Source of the DNA: an uncultured Pelagibacteraceae bacterium
GTDB taxonomy: Bacteria > Pseudomonadota > Alphaproteobacteria > Pelagibacterales > Pelagibacteraceae
DNA length: 64,000 bases
Assembly (NCBI GenBank): GCA_902519325.1
Contig: CABYJU010000006.1
Span: 1-64,000, forward strand
Direction of reading: 5' to 3'
Within the stretch, counting starts at the first letter, position 1; each line of letters starts with the position of its first letter. Below the pieces are notes generated by a model. The model searched no databases and was not told the origin of the DNA. It saw only the letters and a list, made by a program, of their open reading frames with translations. Shown piece by piece: positions 29,694 to 39,413 of the stretch. The position numbers were made by a program, and so were the translations under genes.

Positions 29694-30722
29694 TTATCTC
29701 GCTGTCCTAAATTCCTTCCATGTTCTTATTAAAACTGGTGCTAAAAGTATGGCTATCCCAACAATCGTCATCATTGAGGTGGCTGCGGCCGAACCAAATA
29801 ATATTACTTCCTCATTAACGAGGTTATCATAAATTAACCAAGATAAAGATTGAGCACTTCCTTCAGCACTAAAACCAATTATAGGCTCAAAAACTCTAAA
29901 ATTATCCATCAAGGATATGAGAGCAACAAATGTGACTACAGGATAAATATGAGGTAAAACAATATGTCTTACTCTCTGCCATCTTGATGCTCCATCAATA
30001 ATAGCTGCCTCAACAGGTTCTTGAGGAACAGTTTGTAAAGCTGCATAAAATACTACAAAAGCAAACGGTGAATGGTGCCAAATTCCATAAATTATTATAG
30101 TTATCCAAGTAAGAGTTTTTGAGGATTTTAAGGATAAATAAGGGTCATCCATCAACATTTGCAAATTCGCTCCAATAATTCCTTCTGCATCTATCATCCA
30201 AAATAAAACTAAAGAACCTACCAATGGAGTAACAATCATCGGCAATATGGTTCCAAATATTAGTGGTCCTCTAATTCTTCTAGTTACTGCATTAAGACTT
30301 AAAGCAATTATAAAACCTAAAAGTAAGACGTTAGGCGTTACAAACAAGCAATAGGTTAAAGTAAAAATTAGAGCCTTGTAAAAGGGTAGGTTGGTAACTT
30401 GATCTACAAATTCCCCAAAAGTATTTGTTTCATCCCAAAATTTTCCAATTTCTTCTATTGCAAGATGATTTCTATCTACATAAGTCCCAAATCCATTGAA
30501 TTTTCCTAAAGGCTTTTCTTCTCGAATTTTAGAGGTTTTTTCTTGGTCAACAACTATAGAAACTGTACATCCAAAAGGATCACATTTTTTTACTTCCTTA
30601 ACAACTTGGTCGTGCTGCGCATAAAATGATTGTATCCCTGTTGAAATAATAGGAAGACCTATAAATAAAATCATTGCCAATCCAGTTGGCAAGAAAAACC
30701 AAAAAAAAGTTTTGTTAGGCAT
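29694..30722 (-). CDS. Carbohydrate-type ABC permease (MalF-like)
   Basis: EPVEAAIIDGASRWQRVRHIVLPHIYPV EAA loop. Confidence 0.93.
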   Translation of the reverse strand: MPNKTFFWFFLPTGLAMILFIGLPIISTGIQSFYAQHDQVVKEVKKCDPFGCTVSIVVDQEKTSKIREEKPLGKFNGFGTYVDRNHLAIEEIGKFWDETNTFGEFVDQVTNLPFYKALIFTLTYCLFVTPNVLLLGFIIALSLNAVTRRIRGPLIFGTILPMIVTPLVGSLVLFWMIDAEGIIGANLQMLMDDPYLSLKSSKTLTWITIIIYGIWHHSPFAFVVFYAALQTVPQEPVEAAIIDGASRWQRVRHIVLPHIYPVVTFVALISLMDNFRVFEPIIGFSAEGSAQSLSWLIYDNLVNEEVILFGSAAATSMMTIVGIAILLAPVLIRTWKEFRTAR

Positions 30723-30730
30723 TAATGTAA

Positions 30731-30756
30731 TAAGTGGGGATTTTCATCCCCACTTA
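30731..30756 (-). promoter_or_regulatory. Intercistronic hairpin between SBP and permease genes
   Basis: TAAGTGGGGAT-tttc-ATCCCCACTTA, 11-bp perfect stem. Confidence 0.82.
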
Positions 30757-30767
30757 AAATTTATAGA

Positions 30768-31988
30768 TTATAGAAAGCCTTGTTCTTTTGCTTTACTCAT
30801 GTAAGCTGCTTCCACATCTTTTAAAGCTTGTTCTGCTGACTCTTTACCTTGTAAAAATTCAACAATCTCACTTCCTAATGCACCATGCATTAAACCCATT
30901 TGTGGTAACATTGGATATGGTTTAGCTTTCATTTTAACAGCTTCGATAACTCCAATTGATTTTGGTCCAGGCTTGAAACCTTCAATTAACCAAACAGCTT
31001 GATCCGCTGCATCTGCAACCATCTTTTTGTTAGCAGCTGCGTGTGCCAAAGCTCTAAATGTTGCTTCAGCATCAGCGTCAGATCTATTTTTTGCTAATGT
31101 GAAACCGTCCCACCATAAAGTCGCTGCTGGTATGTTTCCTCCAGCAACTGTTGCTGGTCCAGTTAATTTAGTTGCTGCTGTAATTTTTGCATCACCATCA
31201 TCATCAAGCAATGTTCCTGATCTTGATGCCCAAAGAGTCATTAATGCAACATTTCCAGATTCCCATTCAACTTTAATAGCTTCACTATCGTGAGTTAAAT
31301 AATCTGGGTTACTTAAACCTGCTAATTTTTTTAGCATATTTAATGTTGCTACACCTTTTGCATTGTTAATGCTTGGCTGAGCAGTTCCTGCTTTAAAGAA
31401 TTCTCCTCCATGTCCAATGTACATGTTAACGAATTCTTCTGCTAAATTCCAACCAGCTTTGTATGCTGCTGCGTAAGGATATTGCATTTTACCAGATGCT
31501 CTTATTTTTTCTGAAGCCGCAACTACTTCCTCATATGTTTTAGGAACAGCTATACCCAATTCTTTTAAAACATCTTCTCTGTAATATAAGTGCTGAGTGT
31601 TAGCCATAAAAGCAACTGCCATTATTTTTCCATCAATTGTTATCAATTGAGAATCTTGTATTCCTTTTCCATATTTCTTAACAAGATCATCAAGTGGTCT
31701 AATTAAGTCTTGGTTCATCAAAGGAACTATAGAGCTATTTGCTGCAATTCTTGCAGAAAACTCTGATGGATTTGCAGTTAGAGCTGGCACAGCAATTTTA
31801 TTGTGCTCAGATGAGTGTGTGACTTTAAAATCTGCACTTCCTTTACATCCTTTAGCAGTTTCCACGAAAGTTCTTAAAGCTGGAAAATCATTAGCTAAAA
31901 TATTTATTGATCCACTCTTAATGTTACAATCTGCGTAAACAGAAGTTCCAAAAAGAAGAAACAATAAAGATATTAATATTTTTTTCAT
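30768..31988 (-). CDS. Carbohydrate-type ABC extracellular substrate-binding protein
   Basis: Signal peptide; VPKTYEEVVAASEKIRASGKMQYPYAAAYKAGWNLAEEF. Confidence 0.93.
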   Translation of the reverse strand: MKKILISLLFLLFGTSVYADCNIKSGSINILANDFPALRTFVETAKGCKGSADFKVTHSSEHNKIAVPALTANPSEFSARIAANSSIVPLMNQDLIRPLDDLVKKYGKGIQDSQLITIDGKIMAVAFMANTQHLYYREDVLKELGIAVPKTYEEVVAASEKIRASGKMQYPYAAAYKAGWNLAEEFVNMYIGHGGEFFKAGTAQPSINNAKGVATLNMLKKLAGLSNPDYLTHDSEAIKVEWESGNVALMTLWASRSGTLLDDDGDAKITAATKLTGPATVAGGNIPAATLWWDGFTLAKNRSDADAEATFRALAHAAANKKMVADAADQAVWLIEGFKPGPKSIGVIEAVKMKAKPYPMLPQMGLMHGALGSEIVEFLQGKESAEQALKDVEAAYMSKAKEQGFL

Positions 31989-32060
31989 ATTTTTTCCCTC
32001 GTTAAATTTAAATTTATGGGTGAAAGGATATATATTCCTTAGGGAATTTAAAAGATGTTT

Positions 32061-33188
32061 TTAAATCGCATTTGACGCAAGCTCTGCACCTGCGACCAAA
32101 GATTCAAATTTTTTGTAAACAATATTTTCATCAACATTTCCAAATCCTGCAAAAGTACTAAATCCACAATCACTTCCAGCCATTAATTGATTTTTATCAA
32201 TTACTTTTGAATACTGAATTATTCTATTTTTAACTAAATTTTCATGCTCTACGAAGTTTGAGGTTGAGTCTATTACACCAGGAACTATTACTTTATCATT
32301 AGGAAGTTTTATGTTCTCAAAAACTTGCCATTCATGGGCATGTCTTGGGTTCGAGGCTTCGATTAAATAAGTTTGGATATTTGCTTTTAATGCAATAGGT
32401 AATATTTTTTCTAATCCAATATCGTGAATATGTGGTCCTTCATAATTACCCCAACAGATATGCATTCTCAACTTAGAGGCATCGATATCTTTGATTGCTT
32501 CATTAAGACATTCAATTTGTTTTTCTGCTCTAACTAAAAATTCTTCATCTGATAAATTTTTAAAAGTCATATGTCTTGCTAGCGCAAGATCTGGACAATC
32601 AATTTGTAATAATAAATCATTATTTGTTATTTCATCATATTCAGTTTTCATCATTTTTGATAATGCCTCTAAATAATCATCGTCATTTTTATAGAATTTA
32701 TTTGGAAGGAAATTTGTAATTACTCCTGGTGATGCAGAGTTAATAAATCCTTGAGAATGATTATTTTTTTTTAATGCAGATTTTAAATTACTGATGTCTT
32801 TAGTTAAAGACTTAGTATCTTTAATTTTTAAATCACCAGTACAACACGGTCTTGTATAAGTAGGTGTACCTCCCGATTTTGCAATTTTTTCTTTATATGA
32901 TGGAAAATCATCTAAGTCTTTAGGAGCTCTTCTTTCGCTTTCACCACTAAAGCCATGTAATCGATCCTTGACGTAGGTAGCATAACTTATTTTTGACATT
33001 TCACCATCACTTATAATATCAATCCCGATATCAATTTGTTTTTTTACAATTTTGTTTACATCTTCTTCAATTATCTTATCAAGTTCTCCTTGATCGAATA
33101 ATTCATTTTTATCTTTTCTAAATAGTATCTCAGATAGCTTTTTTGATCTTGGCAGACTTCCAACGTGTGTGGTTTTAATTTTATCCAT
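32061..33188 (-). CDS. MetE C-terminal-like (cobalamin-independent methionine synthase / epoxyalkane:CoM transferase superfamily)
   Basis: TTHVGSLPRSKKLSE, DIISDGEMSK, QIDCPDLALARH, HICWGNYEGPHIHDIGLEKILP, MAGSDCGFSTFAGFG; likely start MDKIKTTHVG at 33188. Confidence 0.87.
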   Translation of the reverse strand: MDKIKTTHVGSLPRSKKLSEILFRKDKNELFDQGELDKIIEEDVNKIVKKQIDIGIDIISDGEMSKISYATYVKDRLHGFSGESERRAPKDLDDFPSYKEKIAKSGGTPTYTRPCCTGDLKIKDTKSLTKDISNLKSALKKNNHSQGFINSASPGVITNFLPNKFYKNDDDYLEALSKMMKTEYDEITNNDLLLQIDCPDLALARHMTFKNLSDEEFLVRAEKQIECLNEAIKDIDASKLRMHICWGNYEGPHIHDIGLEKILPIALKANIQTYLIEASNPRHAHEWQVFENIKLPNDKVIVPGVIDSTSNFVEHENLVKNRIIQYSKVIDKNQLMAGSDCGFSTFAGFGNVDENIVYKKFESLVAGAELASNAI

Positions 33189-33193
33189 AGTTT

Positions 33194-34153
33194 TTACATT
33201 AATATTTGTTTCCAAATAGCCACTTCATCAAACAATACCCATTCTCTTATTACTTTATCATCTCTTAATTCAGCATGATTTATACCCATTATAAATAAAT
33301 CTTTGTCAGTCTTTTTGCCAAATTCTTCACTGTCTTTAGAGTGTTTACCACTTAAAAACCATCTGATTGTAGCTTTTTGATTGTTATTTTTTTCATCTAA
33401 TGATGCAACATGTTCGATTGTAAACTTTATTTCAGAAAATATATTTTTTAAAGAGCTCCAATATTTAATTATATCTTCACTGCCATTTCCAACTTTATTA
33501 CTTGGCCAAAATAGACTGGCTGCTCTATCATAATCTTCAAAATCATAATCATTATTAAATATTTTCTTTAAAATATTGGAATATATATAACCTGATGAAA
33601 CTTCATTTACTTTTACTGGAGTATAATCTGACTTTTTATCAGAAGATCTATTAAAAACTTTGATAGCTTTAGATACCCCACCTTCTTTATCAATTAAATG
33701 CCTTGCAAATTGCTCAGGTGTATAACCTAGCTGTCGAACCATTGCACCTTGATCTCTCACAATCCACTCATCATAAACCTGATTATTTTTACATGCACAG
33801 TCAGCTATAACTCTATAAACAATTTTGTTTCCTGTTTTTTTTCCATAATACCCGTCATTTAAATGTGTAGCTTTGCTCAGAATTCTGTGAGATGAATGAT
33901 ATCCTTCATCGTCATTTCCACTCCAAATTACATCCTCACCTAATAATTGTCTGTCTGGAAATTCGTCTAAAGTTTTATAAGTTGCATCAATAACAGGTTT
34001 AAAACCATAGGTTATCCCAAAGGGTGATCTTACAGGTATATTCTCTGAATAATATTTAGATATCGACTCGACATCTTTCCCTTCCCAAATTTGTTTAGTA
34101 ATTTTTAAAATGTAATCAGTTAAATTTTTATAATTACTATCAAATCCTTTCAT
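33194..34153 (-). CDS. Two-domain SnoaL-like/NTF2-fold protein
   Basis: SEN.PVRSPFGITYGFKPVIDATYKTLDEFPDRQLLGEDVIW and second NTF2-like half. Confidence 0.75.
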   Translation of the reverse strand: MKGFDSNYKNLTDYILKITKQIWEGKDVESISKYYSENIPVRSPFGITYGFKPVIDATYKTLDEFPDRQLLGEDVIWSGNDDEGYHSSHRILSKATHLNDGYYGKKTGNKIVYRVIADCACKNNQVYDEWIVRDQGAMVRQLGYTPEQFARHLIDKEGGVSKAIKVFNRSSDKKSDYTPVKVNEVSSGYIYSNILKKIFNNDYDFEDYDRAASLFWPSNKVGNGSEDIIKYWSSLKNIFSEIKFTIEHVASLDEKNNNQKATIRWFLSGKHSKDSEEFGKKTDKDLFIMGINHAELRDDKVIREWVLFDEVAIWKQILM

Positions 34154-35091
34154 TAGATCTGACTAACAAAATTTAAAATACTATTTTCTGAATTATTACA
34201 CGAGATATCTATTTTGCTACTCAAAGGAACTGAAAAAGTGTCTCCTTTTTCTAATTTTATATTTGAGTTTCTTATTACTATTTTCCAATTACCTTCTTGA
34301 GCAAAAAGAACGGTAGGCTTTATACATTCAATACCTTTAATTTCACCAGATATAGAATTTAATGTTGTTAAATTAAATCCAGTATCTTGTTTGATTGAAG
34401 GTTCATAAGTTTTTTTATTAAATTTGTTTCCTAATACTTGATATAATTTAATACCATTAACTTCATCGCTAATATTGTTTTGTTTATTTCTATAAATATT
34501 TTTTTCTAATTCTTCTGGCAAATAATTATCAAATCTTTCTAATTCATCTTGAGTGATAGGCTCTATCATCTTTCTACCGTTAGGCACTTCAACCTGTTTT
34601 AAATCTATTAACGAATTATCATCAAGCAATGCCATACCGGTCTCTTTTGCCTTTTTTAAAATTTCTGGAATCCATGTTATTATACCAGGATCATCTCCGC
34701 CTAATACAACAAACATCAAACTTTCTTTATCTCCAACATTTTCAAATGCTCTGAACATATTTGTAGGCATTGAAATTATGTCGCCAGCTTCTAATATTGT
34801 TTCTTGTTTTCCATCAGCACCCCAATAAAATCTCCATTTACCTGAGTAAATTATAAATACTTCAGCCGTAGTATGACTGTGAAGACCAGATCCATTTTTT
34901 GGCATAGCACTCACTGCTCCTAAATTATACCCATGTAAAGACTGTATTTTTATTAGTTGTTTGGTGTCTTCAGCGACACCACGTCCAATAATTGTATAAT
35001 TTTTTCTTTCTTTATGACCTTCTAATCTACCCTCTACAAAAGGAAGGCTACTCGGAACGAGCTCATTAAATTTTGCTAATCTATCAATCAT
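34153..35091 (-). CDS. Cupin (bicupin-like) domain protein
   Basis: GLHSHTTAEVFIIYSGKWRFYWGADGKQETILEAGDIISMPTNMFRAFENVG. Confidence 0.85.
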   Translation of the reverse strand: MIDRLAKFNELVPSSLPFVEGRLEGHKERKNYTIIGRGVAEDTKQLIKIQSLHGYNLGAVSAMPKNGSGLHSHTTAEVFIIYSGKWRFYWGADGKQETILEAGDIISMPTNMFRAFENVGDKESLMFVVLGGDDPGIITWIPEILKKAKETGMALLDDNSLIDLKQVEVPNGRKMIEPITQDELERFDNYLPEELEKNIYRNKQNNISDEVNGIKLYQVLGNKFNKKTYEPSIKQDTGFNLTTLNSISGEIKGIECIKPTVLFAQEGNWKIVIRNSNIKLEKGDTFSVPLSSKIDISCNNSENSILNFVSQI

Positions 35092-35132
35092 ATTCTTGTT
35101 ATTTATCTCTATTTAAATATAAATTGCAATTT

Positions 35133-36209
35133 ATGCAAATAGAACAATTTGATACAGGACTTAAAAATCAAAATAATTTTCAAGAATTAAAAATCACAGC
35201 TGAAGAAAATAAACAAAATAAACAAATAGTTAGAAATTATTTGAACAATATTTACAAGATTGGACCATCTAAAATAGAAGAAAATTTAAGCAAATATTTT
35301 AGCAAAGATGTAAACATTAAATGTTTTTTTCCATTAAATGAATTTAAAGGTTTGTCTAATTTTAGGGATAAATTTTGGACCCCACTTTTTGATGCGTTTC
35401 CTGATTTAGAGAGAAGAGAACAACTCGTTATAGGCGGAGCCTTTAGAGATAAATTTCAAGTTGGAACAATATCTACCTTATCAGGAATTTTTAAAAAGAA
35501 ATGGCTAAATGTAGAGCCAAATTTTAAAATGGTAAATTTAAGATGCTGTGAGATACACGAATTAAAAAACGATAAAATTATTGAAAGTCACATTTTAATC
35601 GACACAATAAATTTTCTAAATCAAGTAGGGAAGTTTCCAATAAATCCTTCAAGAGGGTATGAGGGCATTTGGATGACACCAATAAATACAGATGGTGTAA
35701 ATTTTTACGAAAACAATTTAGAAGTTTCAAAAGCCACTCTAGATCAATCTCTTACTATGCAAAGAAGTTTAAATATTAAACCAGAATTAGAAGCATCATC
35801 TGACTCTGATTTAAAAGAAAAACTTATTAATCACCCACAAAAAGATTTTTGGCATGAAAAAATGATTTGGTATGGACCTAGCGGTATAGGAACAGCACGC
35901 TCTTTGGAAGGTTTCATTGATCATCATCAACTTCCTTTTAGAAAAACATTTAAAGAAAGAAATTACTGGGAATTAGGACATTATTGTGAATTAGGAGATG
36001 GTAAATTTTCACTTACTGCTGGATGGCACAGTATACAAGCAGTGTATGATTCAAATGATTGGCTAGGATATAATTCAAATAAAAATAAAGTAACTATGAG
36101 AGTTATGGATTTTTATCATCATGATGAGGGAAAAATCAGAGAAAATTGGGTACCGATAGATCTAGCGCATATATTAAGTCAGATCGGAATTGATATTTTT
36201 AAATCTTGA
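35133..36209 (+). CDS. Two-domain SnoaL-like/NTF2-fold protein
   Basis: KYFSKDVNIKCFFPLNEFKGLSNFRDKFWTPLFDAFPDLERRE; start moved to MQIEQFDTG at 35133. Confidence 0.72.
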   Translation: MQIEQFDTGLKNQNNFQELKITAEENKQNKQIVRNYLNNIYKIGPSKIEENLSKYFSKDVNIKCFFPLNEFKGLSNFRDKFWTPLFDAFPDLERREQLVIGGAFRDKFQVGTISTLSGIFKKKWLNVEPNFKMVNLRCCEIHELKNDKIIESHILIDTINFLNQVGKFPINPSRGYEGIWMTPINTDGVNFYENNLEVSKATLDQSLTMQRSLNIKPELEASSDSDLKEKLINHPQKDFWHEKMIWYGPSGIGTARSLEGFIDHHQLPFRKTFKERNYWELGHYCELGDGKFSLTAGWHSIQAVYDSNDWLGYNSNKNKVTMRVMDFYHHDEGKIRENWVPIDLAHILSQIGIDIFKS

Positions 36210-36222
36210 AAACTAAAGTTCT

Positions 36223-37509
36223 CTAATTTGAAAAACCATATTTTCGAAGTCTTACATCACCAGTTCTAGCATGAGCTTCCATACCTTCATATCTAGAAAT
36301 TCTAGCAGCTGCAGCACCAACTTCTTTGTTAGATTCTTTATTCATCTTTTGGTAAGTGACTGTTTTTATAAATTTTCCAACGTATAAGCCTCCAGTATAT
36401 TTTCCTGCACCTTTTGTTGGTAGAATATGATTTGGTCCAGAGCATTTATCTCCATATGCAACTGTTGTTTCTTCACCTAAAAATAAAGAACCATAATTTT
36501 TAAGATTTTTTAAATACCAGTCTAAGTTTTCAGCTTGAACCTCCAAATGTTCAGGTGCATATTCATCACTCACTTTCATCATTTCTTCTTTGGTATCACA
36601 CATAATTACTTCTCCATAATCTCTCCATGCAGCATCAGCATTATTTCTGTTATGTTCAGGTAGTTCTTGAATAATTTCTGGAACTCTTTTCATAACATAA
36701 TCACATAAAGATTTATCAGTAGTGTAAAGCCAAGCTGGAGAGTCAGGACCATGTTCAGCCTGTCCAACTAAATCATAAGCAATTATTTCTTTATCAGCTG
36801 TATGATCTGCAATAATGCCTATTTCGGTTGGTCCTGCAAATAAATCAATTCCAACTTTTCCAAATAAAATTCTTTTAGACTCTGCTACAAATTTATTTCC
36901 AGGTCCAACAATCATATCTACTTCAGGATTACCAAAGCAACCATAAGCTAGTGCACCAATTGCTCCTATTCCACCTATATTCATAATTACATCTGCACCA
37001 CATAGGTTAGCTGTGTAAATTATAATTGGGTTTGCACCATTTGAATCTTTTGGTGGACTTGTTGCAATTACATTCTTTACTCCTGCAACTTTTGCAGTTG
37101 TCACACTCATTATAGCAGAGGCGATATTATTGTATCTTCCACCGGGCACGTAACACCCAACTGTATTTACAGGTATTAATTTTTGTCCTGCTATTAAACC
37201 AGGTGACAATTCAACTTCTGAGTCTTTTCCAAGATTTTCAAGCTGGTGTTCTGCAAACTTCCTAACTCTTTCATGAGAAAACTGAATATCGTCTTTAATC
37301 TTTTGATCTAAGGTTTTATTTATTTCTTCAATTTTTTCTTTGCTAACAATTATATCACCTTCATAATTATCAAATTTTTTTAAAATATCTTTAACACCTT
37401 GATCTTTAGTTTTTTCTAAATCTTTTAAAATAGAACTTACCTTAGTTCTTGTTTCATCTTCTCCTGTAAATGCAGTTTTTTCAGCTTTTTTTATATAAGT
37501 AATTGCCAT
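36223..37509 (-). CDS. Histidinol dehydrogenase superfamily (possibly HpsN-like sulfopropanediol dehydrogenase)
   Basis: NTVGCYVPGGRYNNIASAIMSVTTAKVAGV; DLFAGPTEIGIIAD; GQAEHGPDSPAWL; GPNHILPTKGAGKYTGGLYVG. Confidence 0.88.
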   Translation of the reverse strand: MAITYIKKAEKTAFTGEDETRTKVSSILKDLEKTKDQGVKDILKKFDNYEGDIIVSKEKIEEINKTLDQKIKDDIQFSHERVRKFAEHQLENLGKDSEVELSPGLIAGQKLIPVNTVGCYVPGGRYNNIASAIMSVTTAKVAGVKNVIATSPPKDSNGANPIIIYTANLCGADVIMNIGGIGAIGALAYGCFGNPEVDMIVGPGNKFVAESKRILFGKVGIDLFAGPTEIGIIADHTADKEIIAYDLVGQAEHGPDSPAWLYTTDKSLCDYVMKRVPEIIQELPEHNRNNADAAWRDYGEVIMCDTKEEMMKVSDEYAPEHLEVQAENLDWYLKNLKNYGSLFLGEETTVAYGDKCSGPNHILPTKGAGKYTGGLYVGKFIKTVTYQKMNKESNKEVGAAAARISRYEGMEAHARTGDVRLRKYGFSN

Positions 37510-37568
37510 TATTTTTCCTCTAATTTTACAAATGTTTAAATTATATAAGATGTTTATTCAATAGAAGT

Positions 37569-38480
37569 TTAATCTAAAGCAACAACAGCTGCAGCTATAG
37601 AAGCAAGTCTTGCTGTCGCATCATCTGACCTACTTGTTATAACAACAGGCACTTTACCTCCAACAACTACGCCTGCTGCACATGCTCCCATAAAATAAAT
37701 CATCATTTTTACAAGCGCATTCCCAGTTTCGACATTTGGAACTAATAATACATCGGCTTCTCCAGCAACTATATTCTCAATTCCCTTAATAGAAGCAGAT
37801 TTTTTTGAAATACTATTGTCAAATGCTAAGGGTCCAAATATATCAGCATTAAAATTTTCTTTACTTGCTAATTCAGTCAATTCTTTAGCTTCAACCGAAC
37901 TCTGTACACTATCAATAACTTCCTCTGTTGCTGAAAGAACGGAAATCTTTGGTCTCGGAATATTAATTCTATGACTAAAATCTATAACATTTCTTAAAAT
38001 ATGCATTTTAGTTTTTAAGTTAGGAGAAACATTCAATGCTCCATCGGTTATGATTAATGGTTTATCATCTTTTTGTAATGTCATATGCCAAATATGACTT
38101 AGTCTTGTTTTTCCAATTAATTTATATTCTCTTTTAAGAACTTCTTTCATCAATATATCAGTATGAATATGCCCTTTTACAATAATTTTTACTTTATCTT
38201 CCGATGCAAGTTTTGTTGCAATACCTGCTGTATTATTTTCAACTGGCTCATTAATTATTTCAAAATTTGATATATCAAATTTAAGCTCGTCTGCGCATTC
38301 TTGTATTTTTTGTTTATCACCTATTAATATTGGGGAGATCAATTTTTCAGAGACAGCATCCATTACCGACATCATTGGTAATTTTTTTCCTGCATTCACA
38401 ATGGCTGCTTTTACACCCCTTTTTTGATGGGCTATATTAAGTAGATTCACAGGGCAAACCGTAGATTTATCAGATAACAT
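37569..38480 (-). CDS. Phosphate acetyl/butyryltransferase family
   Basis: IIVKGHIHTDILMKEVLKRE; ILSATEEVIDSVQSS; NVETGNALVKMMIYF. Confidence 0.88.
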   Translation of the reverse strand: MLSDKSTVCPVNLLNIAHQKRGVKAAIVNAGKKLPMMSVMDAVSEKLISPILIGDKQKIQECADELKFDISNFEIINEPVENNTAGIATKLASEDKVKIIVKGHIHTDILMKEVLKREYKLIGKTRLSHIWHMTLQKDDKPLIITDGALNVSPNLKTKMHILRNVIDFSHRINIPRPKISVLSATEEVIDSVQSSVEAKELTELASKENFNADIFGPLAFDNSISKKSASIKGIENIVAGEADVLLVPNVETGNALVKMMIYFMGACAAGVVVGGKVPVVITSRSDDATARLASIAAAVVALD

Positions 38481-38564
38481 ATGAGTTTAAATATTTGTTA
38501 TGGTTCTAAATATCAATATTTTTTATTACGTTCGATATAAAAATAGTTTAAAATTGAATAAACG

Positions 38565-39413
38565 ATGGAGATAGTTACAAAAATTGCACCTATAGCGTTA
38601 GCACTTATAATGCTAGGTCTGGGATTGGGCTTATCAACTAGAGATTTTTTAAGAGTTATAAATAATCCAAAAGATTTTACAGTCGGAATAATTTGTCAAT
38701 TAATCCTTCTACCAATCGTTGCTTATATTTTACTTTTAATATTAAGATTACAAGTTGAATTAGCTTTAGGATTAATGATTATTGCTGCTGCTCCCGGAGG
38801 AGTAACATCAAATGTCTTAACAAAATTTGCAAATGGAGATGTTGCATTATCTATTTCGTTAACAGCAATAGGTAGTTTAATTAGTATTTTTTCTGTTCCA
38901 TTTATTGTTTTTACTTCAGCAAAATTATTAGGTGTAACTGATTTATCCTCAGATATTACAATGACTGGTATTGCTCTTAAAATGGCACTAGTTGTATCTG
39001 TGCCAGTAATTCTAGGAATGATAATTAGAAGATTCGCTGAAAACTTTATTTCCTCTAATATTAATATTGTAAATAGAATTACAGGTATTTTATTTATTAT
39101 TGTATTTGCAGCAATATGGATTGAGGAAAGAGAAAATATAATATCATACTTAGGTCAAGCAGGTTTAGCTGTTTTAATATTAAACGTAGTCATGATGACT
39201 TTGGCATTTTACATTGCAAAAGGTTTTGCAACTGGAATACCACAGAGAAAATGTATTTCTTTAGAATGTGGATTACAAAATGGAACTTTAGCTGTATTTG
39301 TAGCAACACAAATTTTCAATGATGTCGCTTACATGGTTCCCACAGCTGCTTACGCATTAATAATGTATATAACTGGATTTATATTTATATATATTCTTAA
39401 AAATTCTAATTAA
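38565..39413 (+). CDS. Bile acid:sodium symporter family protein
   Basis: APGGVTSNVLTKFANGDVALSISLTAIGS; ECGLQNGTLAVFVAT. Confidence 0.93.
   Translation: MEIVTKIAPIALALIMLGLGLGLSTRDFLRVINNPKDFTVGIICQLILLPIVAYILLLILRLQVELALGLMIIAAAPGGVTSNVLTKFANGDVALSISLTAIGSLISIFSVPFIVFTSAKLLGVTDLSSDITMTGIALKMALVVSVPVILGMIIRRFAENFISSNINIVNRITGILFIIVFAAIWIEERENIISYLGQAGLAVLILNVVMMTLAFYIAKGFATGIPQRKCISLECGLQNGTLAVFVATQIFNDVAYMVPTAAYALIMYITGFIFIYILKNSN

Noticed and set aside
32341-32360. GGGTTCGAGGCTTCG resembling a tRNA T-arm
   Set aside because: Lies inside the MetE-like CDS and has no accompanying cloverleaf.
36223-37509. Calling this gene hisD of histidine biosynthesis
   Set aside because: No other his genes are adjacent and the neighbourhood is catabolic; the family has several non-histidine paralogs, so only the superfamily is claimed.
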